Position numbers and translations under genes: made by a program. A DNA stretch of 64,000 nucleotides from Lepturacanthus savala (Eukaryota > Chordata > Actinopteri > Scombriformes > Trichiuridae), in NCBI GenBank assembly GCA_030544235.1, contig CM060470.1:11495356-11559355 (forward strand). Reading direction: 5' to 3'. Shown here one piece after another: positions 46,701-60,551 of the stretch. How positions within the stretch are numbered: the stretch's first letter is position 1; each line of letters opens with the position of its first letter. The notes beneath the pieces are model-generated. The model made no database searches, was not told the origin of the DNA, and saw nothing but the letters and a program-made list of their open reading frames with translations.

Positions 46701-49700
46701 AGTTTTGATACACTTGGAAATTCCACTGGAATCAGATTATTTATAGTTTAGACTGGATTGATTTGATTTTATTGGTTTTAAAACAGGATGATGCCAGAAT
46801 GTGCAAAGCAAACATGGGTAACAATACATAGATTACTGAATGATGGGATTACTCTACAGGACTCCTTGTGTCATGTTTAAGTTCATGTACATAAAGTGGA
46901 TTTTCAACCAAACATTCCTGGTGCAGGTCAAAGCTTTCAGTGTGTGTTATTGCCGTTTGAATAAAGATGTTCCTCCTCCTTCAAACAGTCACGAGTTCCA
47001 AGTGAACCAACACCAGCAGAAGTTTTAAAGGTCTTCATTCGATCAATAAACCTCACTGGAAATGAGAGTAAACTGTATTTGCCGTTTATAATATAAAAAA
47101 AAATGTATGTACTTTACCTAAAGATTTATAGACTGACACAGGCAACAGCACAATCTACAAATGTCTAATGTCAGTGATAAGCTCTTCGGCCTGGCTAGAG
47201 TAACTTTAGTGGAAACTCCAGGAACTTGTGAAGCGATGCCAGGTGTCACTTTTACAACTGCGAACTAAAACGCCTCAACACCCAACAAATCCAGATGTCA
47301 CACTTCTAACAAAGTTCGCAACACGGGAGGTTCTCCTTACCCCGGAGATTGGGACTCCTGCCAGGGAGCCGGATTTCTGGTTAGAAGACAGAAAAAAAAA
47401 ATAATCAGAAAATTCAGACCCGTGCAAACAAGGGAAACTGAGATTATAAAACAGAAGCTTATGAAAGCCGCGGTGCAGACTTTTGGACTGCAAGGCAACG
47501 TGCATTAAATATCTTAACACAGACCATGTTGTGGTCAAGAGATAAGATCCTAGCATAGACAAACAAGACGCGTGATAACAGATCGTATCAAATCAGAAAG
47601 TAAATAAAGAAAGACTGGGTCATATTTCAGGGGAAGCTTCACTATCTACTATCAGATTGTTATATCATATTCTGAGGAGTTACACGCCTAATCTTACCGA
47701 GTTATATGGCCATTGTTGATTTATCACTCTTGAACTCTTGGTTCAGGACAACACACACACACACATATGAACATACAGACAGACAGTAGTCTGAAGATTA
47801 ATGGATCTTACCATCAAGCCGTACACTTCAGAAGAACTCCTGACTTTTGGGAGAATTTCCATTGGGACATCAAAGTACCTAGACAACACAGGATTAGATG
47901 ATGTAAGTTGATAACATAACAAACCTGACTCCATATAAGACTGATTCCACAGCGTGTGTGAATTAGCAGCCAGACAGTGGCTGAACTGAGGGGCTGAATA
48001 AGATAATTCCTTTCTTTGCAGACTCTCCTGTCTTAGTGTCGATATGAACACACCATCTATCTACAGTTGAGAGTCTTGAAAGTCACCCTGCAGCGTTTCC
48101 ATGCAAACAAACAGCTACCTTTACTGAGGTGTGGATCCCTTGAGGTGTGAATGTTAAATGCAGTTGTACACATGGTTTACTCAGTGTGTACACCTTTAAA
48201 TGTCCGTTTACCTGCAGAGTTCGGGGTCCCAGTCCAACGTGTGAATGTTAAAGAGCATGGTGCGGCTGGCGTTGGACACGTCGGTGCAGTGGACTCCTCC
48301 GTTCCTGCCCCCGGTCAGGCACTGTGGGAGAAGAACACGGGGCTCAGGAGAAGCACAAAGCGTCTTTTCTAGACTGCGTCGCTCGTTCTAATCTCCAGCT
48401 ACACTAGTCGAGATTTTAAAACTGGATATTTTCATCTGCCTGTTAAAAGAAAAAAAAAAAAAAAAGAAGAAAAACTGATCCGATAGACAAATATGTCAGA
48501 CTATACGGAGACCTCAACACAAACACGATTTAAGCCTAAAAGCCTGCGATTCCAGGCCAGCCCAGTAGTGGAGTGCAGTTCAAATACCTGCATGGAAGAG
48601 CTTTTTAAACATGTGCAGTGCAATGCTGAAATGAAAAAAAAAAATGTAGTTAATTAAAAGATGTACGACTTCAGAAACATCTCATTACAGAAACATCCGT
48701 CAATGATCCCCGTCTTGAGGTATTTGGCTTGTCTGGAGCATTGGTGCTTGGCATTTTGCCATACAGCGGTCATAAAACACCATATAGCTGTCATTTGTGT
48801 GTGGAACAAGTTTACAAACTTGTACGAGTAGCATTACCCTGTGAAGTGAGAGGGTGCTCTGACTCTGGAGCTGCTCTAGCCTGGTTCTGCAGCGAGCACT
48901 ACTTGGTGTTAAGTAGCAATAGGAACATGACATGCTCTGCCCAAAACCTGATGCTGTGCAGCTTCTTTTTATGTTAGAAAAATTGTGTTTTATCATATCG
49001 CAATATTATTGCTAATGCAATTAGCACTAATATACTCAATCTGATACTTTGGAATCTCTCCACTTGTTTATTCGGTTTGACAAACCTCTGGATAAGTGAC
49101 AGGTTAGTGTGGTTCAGAGGCTGAATTGGAAAGAAAAGTGTTTGAAATAAAAAAAAAAAAAAGAAAAAAGTCATGTCGTTGGTGCCTTAGCTCCATGTGA
49201 CCTTCAGGCTTCCAGCAACTCTTACCCAAATGATCCAGGAGTCCACCGTGCCGAACATGGCGCGCTCACTCAGCACCGCCTGTCGCACCTTGTCCACGTT
49301 GTCCAGCAGCCAGCGCAGCTTCACCGCACTGAAGTATGTGCTGATGGGAAGGCCCGTCTTGTGCTGGAGGCGTGAAGGCAGCAGAATTAGTGGACACTCA
49401 ACTGTAAGAAAGATTCTCCATTTCTTCCAAAGTGAAACCCTGACTTGCAGAAATTTTGCTAGAAAAATCTAATCGTTTTAAAAAGAAGATTATTGATACA
49501 CTTCCTGTCCATCATTCTCACCTTGAGATGGTTCTTGTTTCTGCCCGGAGTTTTGCTGATGAGCCTCTCCACGGTCGACTGTGTGCGCAGGTCGAGCCAC
49601 ACTACAAACACAGCAGGAGACGAAGGCTCACACTCTTGAGGACTCAGATTAAGCTGAAGTTGTGCTCAGATAGCTTCATCAATCCATCTTGTTCACTTTC

Positions 49701-52700
49701 GTTATTTGTGACCAGAAGCAAATTAATACCGGCCACTATTAACATATCTAACAAAAAGTGAAACCTCGTGTCAAAAGGAAACTTTAGCCTGCAGCTATAC
49801 GCCTATAGAGAACCAGCAGCACCAGTTCTGCAGTGGGCCACATGTACAGATGATACTGCAGCCGCACCAGGGCTATGAAGACAGAGACAGGATGATAGAG
49901 ACCTTGTTAGCAGAAGTAGAAACTGTTTTGTCTTTAAACAGTTACCACAAAACTAAACTACAAGCAATAAATAAAAAAAATTACAACTAACAAAACCACC
50001 CTTTTGATTGGGACGGTGCTCATAGCCGTTTGTGAGCTGAAAAAGAATAAACCAAAAAAACACAACTGTCTCACCTTCCTACAATCATGCGCCATCAAAA
50101 ATAAATAAATAAATAAAATACTTATTTCTTTATACACATGATGGCTTTGGACTAGAGAAGTTGACATTCCGGCCTCCCGAAGTATCAGTGTGTACACTGA
50201 GGACTTGCCACCCCACCCCCGACACATCCCGCACATTCCAGTGACTAAGAGGCTTTCTGAGCAGCCTGCATAGAAACCCGTCCATCGAGCTGAACCTAAA
50301 GCCTCAGCCTAGGGCGGGGAGGAGAATGAAAGCCTTTCTGAGTGGGTGGGGACTCCACAAGCTCCTTCATTGAATCACCGCCACAGGAGGTGGTGGGCGG
50401 TAGGACGAGGACCAATATGACACTCAATTTGCAATCTGAAATGACCCAATCATGTGCTCTGTGGTTTCCCCAGATGATAGAATTGCTGACTTTGCTCAAT
50501 GACTGATATTACAGCCACAAAGTATGGAGTGGGTCTCACGTAATACCTGGCTACAAATACATTTAAATTCACTTTATCTGTTTGAAATCAGGATATCTGA
50601 CATTTACACTTAATTATCAACTGATATTTGTGTAAAATGCACCCACCGATAGCATTGTAGAGCGGCTCTCCGGTCTCTTTGTCCCAAACTAGGGTCGTCT
50701 CTCTCTGATTGGTCACCCCCAGGGCTGTGAAAACAACATCATTAAAGTCAATAAAACACCCCACCTCAGCCGGTTCCTTTCTGTTTAGGTGTGGTTTGAG
50801 ACAGCTGCTGCCTCCACCCACGCTCGACGCGGTCAGTGCTCTATGCTAGGTATCAGCATGCCCTCCCCACCTTTTATGTTGGAGAGATCGATGTTGAGCT
50901 GGCAAAGTTTCTCGCAGGTCCTCTCCATGCATTCGTAGATGGACTGCATGATCTCCTTGGGGTCCTCCTCCACCCAGCTGATTGAAAAACACGTCAGTGT
51001 TAAAAAGAAAATACCATGGGCTTGTCTGTGGCTAATTGGTTTTATTAGTGGACTATGGGATGAAAGGTCTTTTCGTGCAAACCATATACAGGAAACAGAG
51101 AAGTATTCCTAGGAGTTAGTAAAAGGAGGCTGAAAAACAACTGCATTCAAGAATTACAACTACATAATGGGTATTTTGTTTCCCCTACACAGCCTAGGAT
51201 GCCTCTGGTACTCTGTACCGAGGGTTCAATCAATCATAACGTAATGAAACTTGATCCTATAATCAAGAGATGCAGTTACATTATAACTACTGTAACCCAG
51301 TAAGCATACTGGGGAAAAAAGGAAAGCTTCTGTTAATAAAACAATTATTTCCAAACGAAACAGAAGTGCAGACACGTCAGCGTAATGTTTGAGTCACGGC
51401 TCTTCCTGGTATTTATTCTCTGAAGCGGACTTGAACTTGCTCAACTCACAGCTGACAGGCAGCTGTTCCAACTCAGAATTTCCAGCGTATTAGAAATCTG
51501 ATTAAAAATACAACGCCTTCTCATATTGAAACCGAACACAAACACAGAAAAGGGACCTGATTTATTTTCATGAGCCGAGCTCAGACTAATAACAATACTC
51601 TTATATCTGAATCATTTATATCCAGGTTTATTCTAAAAAAGGCATAGGGATCATTTAGACGACAGGAGTCATAAGGCGGTCTGGATGTGCCTGAAAATAA
51701 AACCACTCCTTTCTTTGGAGCATCTAAAGATGAACCATAGTTCTGTATATGTGAGAGCCTCCACTTATGTTACCACAACTGTGCATGTACGTTCACAGAT
51801 AATAGATTAGATATGACTTTATTGATCCCTTGGGAGGTTCCCTCAGGGAAATTGAAGCTGTAATATAATATATATATTTTTAAATATAATAATGATGGGA
51901 AATGGAACTATTAAAGAAATGCATTCACTTTATCAGTGCCTGAAGGCCTGAAAATACACTACACCCCTGCTGGGATATTGTATTTTATATGGGAGGTCGG
52001 TTTGTCAAATTTGAGGGAAAGGAATTTCCAAAATCAGTAAATCATGCTCTACAATTAAAAGATCATGCTCTCGTGAATAGAAAGGAAAACATGAGGATAG
52101 GGTTCTGTACGTTTAAGGGTTTCATAGCAGCTTGGCATCTAAAGACATGAGGTTATGAAGGTCAATGAACTCACCCCTCCTTTGGGAAACTCTGGTTGAT
52201 CTCTACCTGGTGTTGACTGATCAGTTCGGCTGTTTTAGCGTTAAACACCTACGGCGAAACAGAGCTCATATGAGTATAAGCATACAGAGCAAGAAAGGTG
52301 ACATATGGAGTTTCTTCTAAACTTCATAGGTTTAATTTTGTCTTATTTTCAGGGAGTACAGTTCAGCTCTAGACATTTAAAATCGGTCAGGTAAATGATT
52401 TCAACACGGCAATAGAACACAGTAAAAAAAAAATAAAAAATCTGTAAAGCATTAACCATGAGGGACATTTGACCCAGGAGTGGTTTATAAAGTCAGATTA
52501 CAACCTTGAACTCTTCACTCTTTAAAAAAAAAAAAACAACAGGCAGCTACAGCGATACACTGCAAGCTGAGCCCTCGGTCACCAGACGCCGTGTCATTCG
52601 GTTAAAGGTTTGCAGTTGGATGCCAGTCAGGAAAAAAAGAAACCTCACCGCGTAATAAAAGGACACGTGTGACAAGTTGAAGAGGAACATCTGATGTGAC

Positions 52701-55700
52701 ATTCTGTGGTCCAGGTTGCGCCACAGCTCTACGCGTAAGAGACAGAGGATCAATTTCCATCAATGATTTAGTAGATACTAAAAAACATGTGACTTTTCCT
52801 TGCGGTCGGAGTGTCGTTTCGTGCGTGTTCCCCACAGCGTTTGCTTTGTGGCGTTTCACATATGAATTAAATACATTTTGAAAGGCCGCTTCCGAAACCT
52901 AAAAACCCGATGATTCGAGATAATTCACAAGCTTCGTCCTGAACAATTTCACTGACAAACAGTCCAGCAGTGTCAATACAGCGGGTCGGTGACTGCTACA
53001 TTTCTCAGAAACTGAGGACACGCTGTATGGACAAAAAGGAGAACATGCTTTATTTGGATTGTTTAACTTCTTCTCTGCCCATGGGAAACGGAGAATGAAA
53101 AACAATGATCGCACAGTTCATCTCTCCTTAGTTCAAAGGAATGTTTTAACAAGACACTGATGGAGAGTAGCCAACGTAATCACTAGTGGCCGAGAGTTTG
53201 ATTCACCTTCCACCGTCAGAGTTTGCGATATATATCTTATTTAGATTGAATTACATGATTTTGATATGCCGACGTAGCCGTTTATTGCACAGAAAGTAGA
53301 TAAAAGTGCCAGTCTCATGAAAGTATTATTAAACTAAATTTACTTGAATAATACTATATACAGTATTAGCCGACAATGACGTATTTTGGCAAACTCAAGA
53401 TGGCGTTCTGAGTGTCAAATATAAAAAGGCAAAACAAAAAAAAGAGGCAGCGATAACTCATGAATTTGCTGTCAATCTGCTGCTTTAAGTGACTATAACT
53501 ATACAAACTATAAGAATACAAATTAAACTAAGTTTGGATGATGCTCAAACACCTCCTCATCTCAATTAGAGCTGGACGAAACGATAATATATGGTTTGGT
53601 TATTTTAAATCATTTTTAAATTGAAATTACAGCCCACTTACAGGATTGAGATATACACCGTTAAACAAAATGATATATATGTTGTGATAGAAGATTTTGG
53701 CCATATTGTCCAACTCTAATTTCTTGTTTACCGATCACTAACTGATACCCAACGATACTAACGAGTGCTGATGCCTTCTCCTCGATTGGCTAATTAATGA
53801 TGGTTAAAAACAGCCGAGAGGGTTGCAACCTTTTTTTTTTTTTATAACCGTTTAACCGGCAGTATTAATTGGTCAATAATCTTATTATAAGATAAACTGC
53901 TAATCATGAACGTGCCTAGTTTAGTGTGGCGACCGGAGACGGGTTCACTTATTATCTTTGGGTTGCAAAATACCTCAAAAGGTGGCCATATAGTTTAAAG
54001 TTTAACATCCAGTCAAAATGGCCTGTTCCGTGTTTGACCTGTCATCGGATGAGGCTCACAGCAGGGTCACAGACTCTTTGGGAAGAACAACAACGCAGTA
54101 AACATTCAGCGTAAAGTCATTCCTTAGCTCGCATTTGCTGTTGCTTATTTCTTTTAACTACAAGACTCATAATTAAAGGAACCGGGTGACGGCTTTTAAA
54201 TAAACGATTATATTCTAATTGAATCGGTATCTCTGTGATCTCCGGATCTTCCAGCTGACCTACTTAAAGCAATGAATTTCATTCACCACGGATCACGTCA
54301 CAGGTTTATTTTTGCTCAGAACAGGAGGGGAAAATAAGTGACAAAATTCATTTGGATCTCCTGGAAATTATCCACAGAGAAAAAGGAGAGGGATGACTTG
54401 AAGGGAATTCCAAACAAATTCATGAAGAATTTCACAAAGCCGTTTTAGTGATCCAAGGGTATAAGTTCGGGAAATTTGAATCCCTCAAACACAGAATATC
54501 GGTTTACTTATTAATAAAATGTCTTTATATCTAATTAAAAATAGAATAATGTTATTGTAAGGTGTGTAAAATAACCAAACTATTAAAAACACTGATTACA
54601 TAGTCTAAATTCCTAGACAGATACACGACTATACAGATCAATAATCAAGTCAACATGAGCAAACAGGACCCTGGTGACCAGCACTTCAATGCTAAATTAC
54701 CTGATGTTACCTTCGAAATGTAGAGTAAATAGTTCCTGCTACTCTAAAAACAGAGTTAAGTCTCTTGCTTTATTGTGACTAAAAACATACAAGTCATCGA
54801 AAACGATCTCGTGTTTGGCGTCAACACAGCCAGATTACAATCACCATATGGTTTTGTAGGAATTAATTTGCCAGTGGACGAGCGGATTCCTCATTACATT
54901 AATTGTATTTACAGGATTACAGTGCATTTATTAATACAAGTTGATGTTTTCTTGCTCTCTTGCTCTGATCGCTTCAAATTATTTAAACTCTACTGTATTA
55001 TATGGATCCAAAAATCAGAAGAACTGACTTCTGTAAATGTGGATATAATCACATTTTTGATTAGTTTTTTCCATGCAAGATGAATACTAAAATGCCTTGT
55101 TTTAGTTTTCCAGATATATAAATCAGTTTACAGTCAGAAAGGTAATTTATTACATTTACAAGTACTGAAGTGCAATTTTGATGTACTTGCACTTTACTTG
55201 AGTTTGATGCTACTTTATACTTTTACTCCACTTCTCCCTATTTCACAGGGAAATATTCATCTTTTTTAAATCTACTACATTATCTAACAGATTTTATCAT
55301 TTCTCTAATCAGTATTTCATACTGAAAACACATGATCAGTTAAAAAAATTTCCCTTAATCTGAATACCCAACATTATTTAACGCCAATTACATTTCACTG
55401 CCAATATTTTCACTTAATGGTCCCAAATCATGCACTCCTGGGTTTTATTTGACGTTTTTATACCCCTAACATGACATATTTGTAATTTTAAGTACAAAAG
55501 TTCAACTCTGTATATATATTTTTTTGCAGAACTTTTTCATAAGCCTTGCTGGAGCTCATCTTTTGGACTTCCTTGGACTAAATATGTAGAGGCTTTCTTC
55601 TGATTGGCTTGATTTTCACTTCAAAAAAAAGAGGTACTCTGTGACATCACAAAATTGAGGAAGTACAAACGAGCCGTGTAAGAAAAGACAAAGTTTCTAA

Positions 55701-56444
55701 ATAGAGGATTGCATGCGTTCTCAGTATCTACATATATAGACAGTGTTTTTTTTTTTTTTTGCACGATTGGGACAATTTCAAAAAGATTTTGAACGAAAGA
55801 TTAACGTTACTTCTTCCACCATTGTGCAGTACTGTCAATATTAATACCCGAAAGTATCTAAAACTGGCTCCACATTGAAAACCTTTAATAAAACGCTCGA
55901 ATTTCATTACAATATAAACGTAACACAGTCCGTATAACCAGAACTTTTACTTTTGATGATTTGTACCTCGGTAACATTTCCAATGGAGGACTTTTACTTG
56001 TCATCGAGCGATTTCGACTTTGACTCCAGTACTTTGTCCACCGCTGCTGTTTACCTTGTTATTTTGTTTAGAAATAAAGTAAATAAGCAGTCGTTTGATT
56101 TAAATGACGTCGCTTCTCGTTATCTCGCTGAAACAAGCGCCCTAATCTCGAGCAAACGAGATAACCAATCCGCAGCTGACTGATTTAAAGTGAGCGGAGG
56201 AGGAGGAGGGGTGGTAAAAGGAGGATTTAAAACTCGTCAGAAATGTCTTATGCGGGGTTAAAGAGAATAAATTGGAACGCTGCTGGCACGGGACGACGTT
56301 TTTTGAAGGGAAAAGAAAGGTAAAACAAACGCAGGGGACGCTCTAGTAACAGGACAATGGACGTTATCTTTAGCCGACCACGTCACTCACCAGAAACCTC
56401 GTCGAGCTCGTGCCCTGGTCGATAGCAGCAACCAGCGGGTCCAT
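40716..56444 (-). CDS. gk: Glycerol kinase, 19 exons
   Basis: Phosphorylates glycerol with ATP to sn-glycerol 3-phosphate; FGGY carbohydrate kinase. Exons on the minus strand: 56391-56444, 52175-52248, 50871-50977, 50647-50724, 49522-49601, 49226-49363, 48212-48321, 47812-47878, 47341-47376, 46300-46367, 46139-46181, 45961-46041, 45792-45870, 44849-44945, 44557-44641, 44134-44254, 43071-43214, 42193-42279 and 40716-40729. All are GT-AG and sum to 1563 nt (520 codons plus stop); mammalian GK is about 524-559. Landmarks: DQGTSSTRF (9-17), NQRETTLVWD, CLGDQSAALVG (249-259, with the catalytic-base Asp), YGTGCFLL, SGLYAPYWEP, VDGGMTSN (417-424) and ETTALGAAMAAGAAEG. The start is the only ATG in exon 1 and gives an N-terminus a few residues shorter than human. 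The last exon (five codons) rests on one good acceptor and is the least certain. No hydrophobic C-terminal tail was found. Confidence 0.96.
40965..41290. mobile_element. Short Tc1-like derivative in gk intron 18
   Basis: The ends ACAGTTCTATTCAAAATAAA and GCTATTATTTTGAACATGAC are inverted copies of the ends of the element at 42388-43019. The 325-bp interior has no transposase similarity. It is a deletion derivative of the same family. Confidence 0.55.
41535..41730. repeat. Diverged foldback repeat related to 13902-14129
   Basis: The left part (AATCCACTGGAGATAATTCT, then TTTTCTTGATTTTAG) and the right part (AAATTATCAGTGGAATGAGG, TTTCTCAATATTG) form loose inverted arms. The CACTGG/CCAGTG core and the Tc-rich loop are shared with the element in actr3. 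It lies in gk intron 18. Confidence 0.45.
42388..43019 (-). mobile_element. Tc1-like transposon remnant with decayed transposase, in gk intron 17
   Basis: Terminal inverted repeats are ACAGTACTGTTCAAAATAAT at the left and the inverse of ATTATTTTGAACACGACTGT at the right. On the minus strand at 42608-42865 a frame reads like the N-terminal helix-turn-helix part of a Tc1-type transposase. It contains TTYEEVEKIIGGSAETCGR followed by RIIRMAKAQPMSSSRMIRD. The frame ends after 85 codons, and no catalytic domain remains, so it cannot move on its own. Confidence 0.65.
45190..45770. repeat. Common fish intergenic repeat block in gk intron 13
   Basis: The phrases GGGTCGGGTTTGGCGGCGAT, CTATGGGCTGCCATAGACTT and CTATAGGGCTTCGCTGC belong to a repeat I know as abundant in teleost genomes. 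It abuts exon 13 (45792-45870). No protein is encoded. Confidence 0.5.
51805..51862. repeat. Fish LINE 3'-end fragment
   Basis: GACTTTATTGATCCCTTGGG followed by AGGTTCCCTCAGGGAAATT is the typical 3' terminus of a widespread fish non-LTR retrotransposon. Only the end remains, in gk intron 2. Confidence 0.55.
55140..55280. repeat. Fragment of the 'AAGTAAAAGTAC' dispersed repeat family
   Basis: ATGTACTTGCACTTTACTTG and TTTATACTTTTACTCCACT match, inverted, the ends of the larger element at 57286-57925. Similar scraps occur at 25740-25810 and 32640-32890. It lies in gk intron 1, where I see no other gene. Confidence 0.45.
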
Positions 56445-56760
56445 CCTCGCGACTTTTTTTTTTTTTTTTTTTTGCCTCAACCGTCGTCGGCGACAACGCT
56501 CAACACGCGCCCGTTAAACAGCCGTTAGGAGACCGTCTGCGTCTGGAATTCCGTGTCCGCCGTGTCTGTTTTTACTTCGACACCAGCCGCACGACTCCTC
56601 GTGAAGCGCAGGGATCCGCCGGGACCGGATGTATCGGAACCGGCGCGTGGTAGAGGAACGCCGGCTTCCGATTGGCTCCCAGGAGAAGGCGTCGGCGACG
56701 CGCCGGCCAATCAGTTGCGGGGGCACGACATTCTCTCAGAGAGAGAAGCGCTCGAGGTCA
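56395..56760 (-). promoter_or_regulatory. CpG-rich promoter of gk with two CCAAT boxes and an A-tract leader
   Basis: The patch is GC-rich. ATTGG at 56671-56675 and CCAAT at 56707-56711 are two NF-Y-type boxes in opposite orientation, about 36 bases apart and 227-267 bases upstream of the ATG. T20 at 56454-56473 becomes A20 in the transcript strand and ends nine bases before the start codon. Short frames in this patch on either strand are not taken as genes. Confidence 0.6.
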
Positions 56761-56829
56761 CAACCCTGGCTACAACGTCAAGCATGGAGGAACTCCACCC
56801 TAAAACCAGATTCACTGGAGAGCTATGAG

Positions 56830-57285
56830 GGAATTATCATGGACAATGATATCTGTAACTCTGATCTCAGATCGCTGTTAACGCAATATATATTATTATA
56901 TGAAAACTAGTGCAGTGTAAGAAAGTGAGCTTTCCTATGCAAACACATAACTTAAAAGCAGATGAGAAGAGCAGGGTGAAACTTGAGATTTACTACTTGC
57001 TGATTATTGTAACATGAGTGCAGATCTCAATCTAGATATCAGTTTTATAAATTGTATGGATAGGCCAAGTAAAACCGGATTTATGATAAATCTCTTATTT
57101 ATTTATTTTTTTGAAGAATAAAGCGACTGTGTTACCAATTTAAAGTTTTCATTCATGATGATCCCTGGAATTTTTTTGTGTTATCCCTTTTTTATTGTTT
57201 TACCTGTTATGAATCTGTATTTTTCTACACTTCATCTTGATGTTTCATTGCATTCTGTATCGAAAAAGAAAGAAAATCACACCCG
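56830..57285. other. Intergenic, AT-rich, nothing recognised
   Basis: No coding region, RNA gene or identified repeat is visible between the gk promoter patch and the repeat that starts at 57286. Confidence 0.4.
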
Positions 57286-57925
57286 TGGTGGAAAAAGTAC
57301 TCAGATCCTTTACCTAAGTAATAACATTATTACTGCAATATAAAAATCCTTTGTTAACAGTTTTATTATTATTATAAAGAAAGAATGACAGTCGAGATCG
57401 CTTAACATACAAGGCACTTGAGGAGAAAAGATTAAATCCAATAATAAATAACTTATAATAGAAGATAAAATAAAATACTCAAGTAAAAGTACTTTTTCAT
57501 CCCCCTGACATGTAAAGTACATAATTTGTGTAATTATATGTAGTTTGAACATACAGTTAGCTACTCAGGTCCAATGGTTCCCAACCTCAGGGTCGGACCC
57601 TTCCTAAAGGTCACCAGATGTGGGGTCGTGAGATGATTAATGGGAAAGGAAAGAAGAAAAAAACAAAGATATGAAGCACAAATCTGTTTTCACTTTTTGG
57701 TCTTTTAAAATTTTGGTGAAATATTGGATCATTTGAACATTTATTGACATGAAACGGTGTGAGTTAATGACATGTGACTTGACCTGCACTACTTTTTGTA
57801 AGATGCCAAAAGACAGAAAGGTAAGTGTGTCTTTTGGTTTAAACTTATCCCCAGTAAAGTACCTCAAAGATGCATGTAAGTGCAGTACTTGAGTAAATGT
57901 ACTTAGTTACTTTTCCACTACTGGT
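57286..57925. mobile_element. Composite fish DNA-type repeat with a nested hAT-like fragment
   Basis: The left end GGTGGAAAAAGTACTCAGAT and the right end TGTACTTAGTTACTTTTCCA are inverted versions of one another and define an element of about 640 bp. Inside, 57569-57640 (CAATGGTTCCCAACCTCAGG then GGTCGTGAGATGATTAATGG) is a hAT-type fragment that appears inserted into the older repeat. Confidence 0.55.
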
Positions 57926-57952
57926 GGACACTGGCCTCCTGGCAGTCCTGCT

Positions 57953-58140
57953 TCAGCTGCTAGAGCTCCTGAGCCGTTGGCTGAAGTCCGACTCAGCGAG
58001 CCTGGCCAAAGTGAACTCAGTGAAGTCCAGCGGCTCCAGGAGGGACAGGCTCTCACTCGTTGGAGGGGCGTGGTGAGGCCAGATGAACTGGTTGTTGGAA
58101 CTACTTGCGAGGAAGTGCATGCTTTCAGACCTTCTTAGAG
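57953..58140 (-). other. Exon-like open block of unknown identity
   Basis: On the minus strand an open frame of 62 codons follows an acceptor-like ...CAATCTTAG at 58141-58145 and ends at TGA (57953-57955). It includes NNQFIWPHHAPPTSES, EPLDFTEFTLARLAESDF and SQRLRSSSS. The block is GC-rich in AT-rich surroundings and looks like a terminal exon, but I recognise no family. Other frames are also open over much of it, so chance is possible. Confidence 0.25.
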
Positions 58141-59015
58141 CTAAGATTGAGATATTATATTCAAGGATTATTCATTTATTAATTTAATTTCCTTTTTTTT
58201 TCATTTAGAGTGCATAGGAAAAATGAAAAAGCGACGTTTTTTTGATTGCGAACTACCTCCCAACACCAAAAAAAGAAGTTGAGGGTATTTCAGGAGCTAA
58301 TTTTCATGCGTGACCTCACAGATCAGTGGTTGGCCTTTGTCTCCCTGTCTCACTCCCTGTCTCACTCATCTGCTGCTGTCTGTCTGTCTAACCCTGACAT
58401 TGTGGGAGCAGACGAGTATCGCCTTCTAGAATTTCCTCCCATCGTGATTTTAGGTGTAGAATTCATTTCTTAAATCAACGGGCAATGTCAACCAGTATTG
58501 AAAATGTACTACAGAGGCTAAATTACTACCCTGTTACCTCTAAATAAAAAATGATTGGGGTGTGGTTTAACGTGGGTGTGGTGTACAAAATAAATTGTTT
58601 TTTTTTATCTTGTACACTCTTCTATTTCACCTCCACTCATCTCTTCCTGCTGTAATCTGAGCCACTAACCATCAGCAACCTTTTTATAGTATATTATACT
58701 CCTGTTTTTAATCACTAAATACTTAACTTGAAAACATATTAACGGCCAATTTTAGATATTTTGGCATATTAATAGTAAAATAATCAGTTTTGAGAAGTTA
58801 GGACCAGAAAATTTGGACATTTTCTTCTCAAAAATGATTCAAATCGATGTATCAATTATAAAATATAGTTGGCAATTAATGTAATAGTTGGCAAGTAATA
58901 GATTAATCGACTAATCATTGCAGCTCTAGTGTCAAATATATTGGTAATATCAGAGGGGAAGGACCTTTGTGCCATAGTACTATATTAGGGAATACTCCAG
59001 TCATCTAATTCATCC

Positions 59016-59017
<2 letters not shown>

Positions 59018-59107
<90 letters not shown>
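59018..59107 (+). repeat. (TG)45 microsatellite
   Basis: A perfect 90-bp TG run in the gk-PDE9 gap. No gene overlaps it. Confidence 0.97.
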
Positions 59108-59110
<3 letters not shown>

Positions 59111-59261
59111 AGGTGCACATAGGTGTGTGGCAGTGGGAGTGATGCACATTCCCAGGATTGTGCTACATGTCCCCTGAGATAGTGAAAAGCTCTGCTAAGC
59201 CTTTTTTTCCTACTATAAATGATAATATCATTATAATAATAAATTCATTTATCATCATAAA

Positions 59262-59926
<665 letters not shown>

Positions 59927-60551
59927 TGCACTTGTTTCCAATGTGCACATTGCGCACTTCGTCATTTCCCATGATGCATTTCAGATTTTGCCTTGTCCTT
60001 TAAATGAATGCTTTCTTGTCAGCTAAGCATTTATGAAATGGATTCTTTGGGGAATATAATACAGTTTACAAAGCTTTTCCAGAGACTCCAACTGATCCTT
60101 TAACCCTTGTTAAGTCCTTAGTTCCAAACACCTGATTTTGCCACATTTTTGAGTGTGATAAGACAAATTTCTGCTTCAGGCGCAAACTGCAAAAGCATCA
60201 TAATCAACATCAGTGCGACCTCTCAAAGGTGGCGTCGTTGTAAAACATTTTAAGGGTCAATCAATCATGCAGTATTATTAATTAATGCATATTTATAATA
60301 ATTTATATTTTATACCCACACAAATATTTTTGGTCTGGTTGTTTTCCTGCCCACACAGTACGTTAGTCTTTGTCTCATATGTGTCTATGGTCATAGTATG
60401 CTTATAGACACACACACTTGTTTATGTTACCCTCTGGGGTCATCTGTTAAATGCCTACACTCTGGGGACCACAATTTCTAAATGAGATAGACGTAGCCAA
60501 ATATCCCCGCCATGATAGATAAACGAACATACACACACACACACACACCTG

